A stretch of DNA of 64,000 nt from Acidovorax sp. sic0104 (GTDB taxonomy: Bacteria > Pseudomonadota > Gammaproteobacteria > Burkholderiales > Burkholderiaceae_C): NCBI RefSeq assembly GCF_019219095.1, contig NZ_JAHUWH010000012.1, positions 110,441-174,440 of the forward strand. The letters run 5' to 3'. How positions within the stretch are numbered: position 1 is the stretch's first letter; the number at the start of each line of letters is the position of its first letter. Shown here piece after piece: positions 63,875 to 64,000 of this stretch. The position numbers were made by a program, and so were the translations under genes. The notes beneath the pieces were generated by a model, which was not told the origin of the DNA, did not search any database, and saw only the letters and a list, made by a program, of their open reading frames with translations.

Positions 63875-64000
63875 TGAATCGCCCCGGTTTTTGAGGAGGC
63901 TCAACACTCTGAGAGGATTGAGCCATGAAGAAGACGAACAAGTTCTCGCCCGAGGTGCGTGAGCGCGCGGTGAGGATGGTGCAGGAGCAGCGCGGGGAGT
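63875..64000 (+). mobile_element. IS3-family insertion sequence, left end
   Basis: Begins with TGAATCGCCCCGGTTTTTGA, close to the terminal inverted repeat of several IS3-family elements (TGAACCGCCCCGG type). The transposase OrfA begins 50 bp in. The element continues past the window and has inactivated the ATPase gene. Confidence 0.7.
63925..64000 (+). CDS. IS3-family transposase OrfA, partial
   Basis: First 25 codons: MKKTNKFSPEVRERAVRMVQ, then EQRGE. This is the N-terminal HTH region of IS3-type OrfA, usually followed by a frameshifted OrfB with the DDE integrase. GAGAGGA ribosome site 7 nt upstream. Truncated by the window end. Confidence 0.85.
   Translation, partial: MKKTNKFSPEVRERAVRMVQEQRGE

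Noticed and set aside
61703..63962. Complete Gabija or PARIS system
   Set aside because: No UvrD-like helicase, the ATPase is truncated, the Toprim protein has a different N-terminal domain, and the genes are divergent.

Overview
The window is high-GC chromosomal DNA from a betaproteobacterium, most likely a member of the Comamonadaceae close to Acidovorax. The evidence is protein character throughout, the tig-clpP-clpX-lon block beside a glyW-cysT-leuZ-type tRNA cluster, split hpnC/hpnDE squalene genes, TctC (Bug)-type periplasmic receptors, and several short dispersed repeats of the kind common in this family. It is almost entirely core or ordinary accessory chromosome. Only the last ~2.6 kb looks like a mobile or defence-type island.

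Layout. 1-7.3 kb: start of acs, a YqhA-like membrane protein, an exported intradiol-dioxygenase-like protein followed by a frameshifted small periplasmic protein and a BaeS/BaeR-type two-component pair, a eukaryotic-type topoisomerase IB and a Crp/Fnr regulator. 7.7-13.3 kb (minus strand): an iron-starvation unit made of a Fur-box-like site, the iron-independent fumarase fumC, a single polypeptide joining an ECF sigma factor to its FecR-type anti-sigma partner, and a TonB-dependent siderophore receptor. 13.6-20.9 kb: an MHYT-GGDEF-EAL protein, a very acidic protein, the Fe-S (class I) fumarase, murI, a YgjP-like metallopeptidase and an unknown protein. 21.1-28.3 kb (minus strand): four tRNAs (Leu, Gly, Cys, Gly, the Gly gene duplicated with its terminator), lon, clpX, clpP, tig and another tRNA-Leu. 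28.4-32.9 kb: an RND efflux pump and its lipoprotein adaptor behind a TetR-type palindrome.

32.9-40.9 kb: hpnC, then a LysR regulator, a Rid-like protein, sdaA and a glutamate/aspartate-type binding protein, then hpnD and hpnE; hpnC, hpnD and hpnE together make squalene. 41-45.3 kb: two Bug receptors flanking a TctD/TctE-type two-component system. 45.9-47.7 kb: a DUF2189/DUF2788 membrane pair behind two FNR-like boxes, and a HAD phosphatase. 47.9-54.9 kb (minus strand): an eight-gene 2-ketogluconate operon (two ABC permeases, binding protein, ATPase, kguE, kguK, kguD, ptxS) with an exact PtxS operator in its promoter region; the usual MFS transporter KguT is replaced by a polar-amino-acid-type ABC importer. 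55-61.4 kb: hemH, a LonB-like protease, a cupin, an AraC regulator and a GreA/GreB-like protein. 61.4-64 kb: lower-GC accessory DNA with a HEPN/Toprim-type protein, divergent from an OLD-like ATPase cut off by an IS3-family element that runs off the window.

The most interesting systems are the fumC / sigma-anti-sigma fusion / receptor iron operon, the re-equipped 2-ketogluconate operon with its operator, and the Toprim/ATPase island. Starts, domain limits and residue numbers come from reading the sequence; family assignments come from recognised motifs and were not checked against a database.
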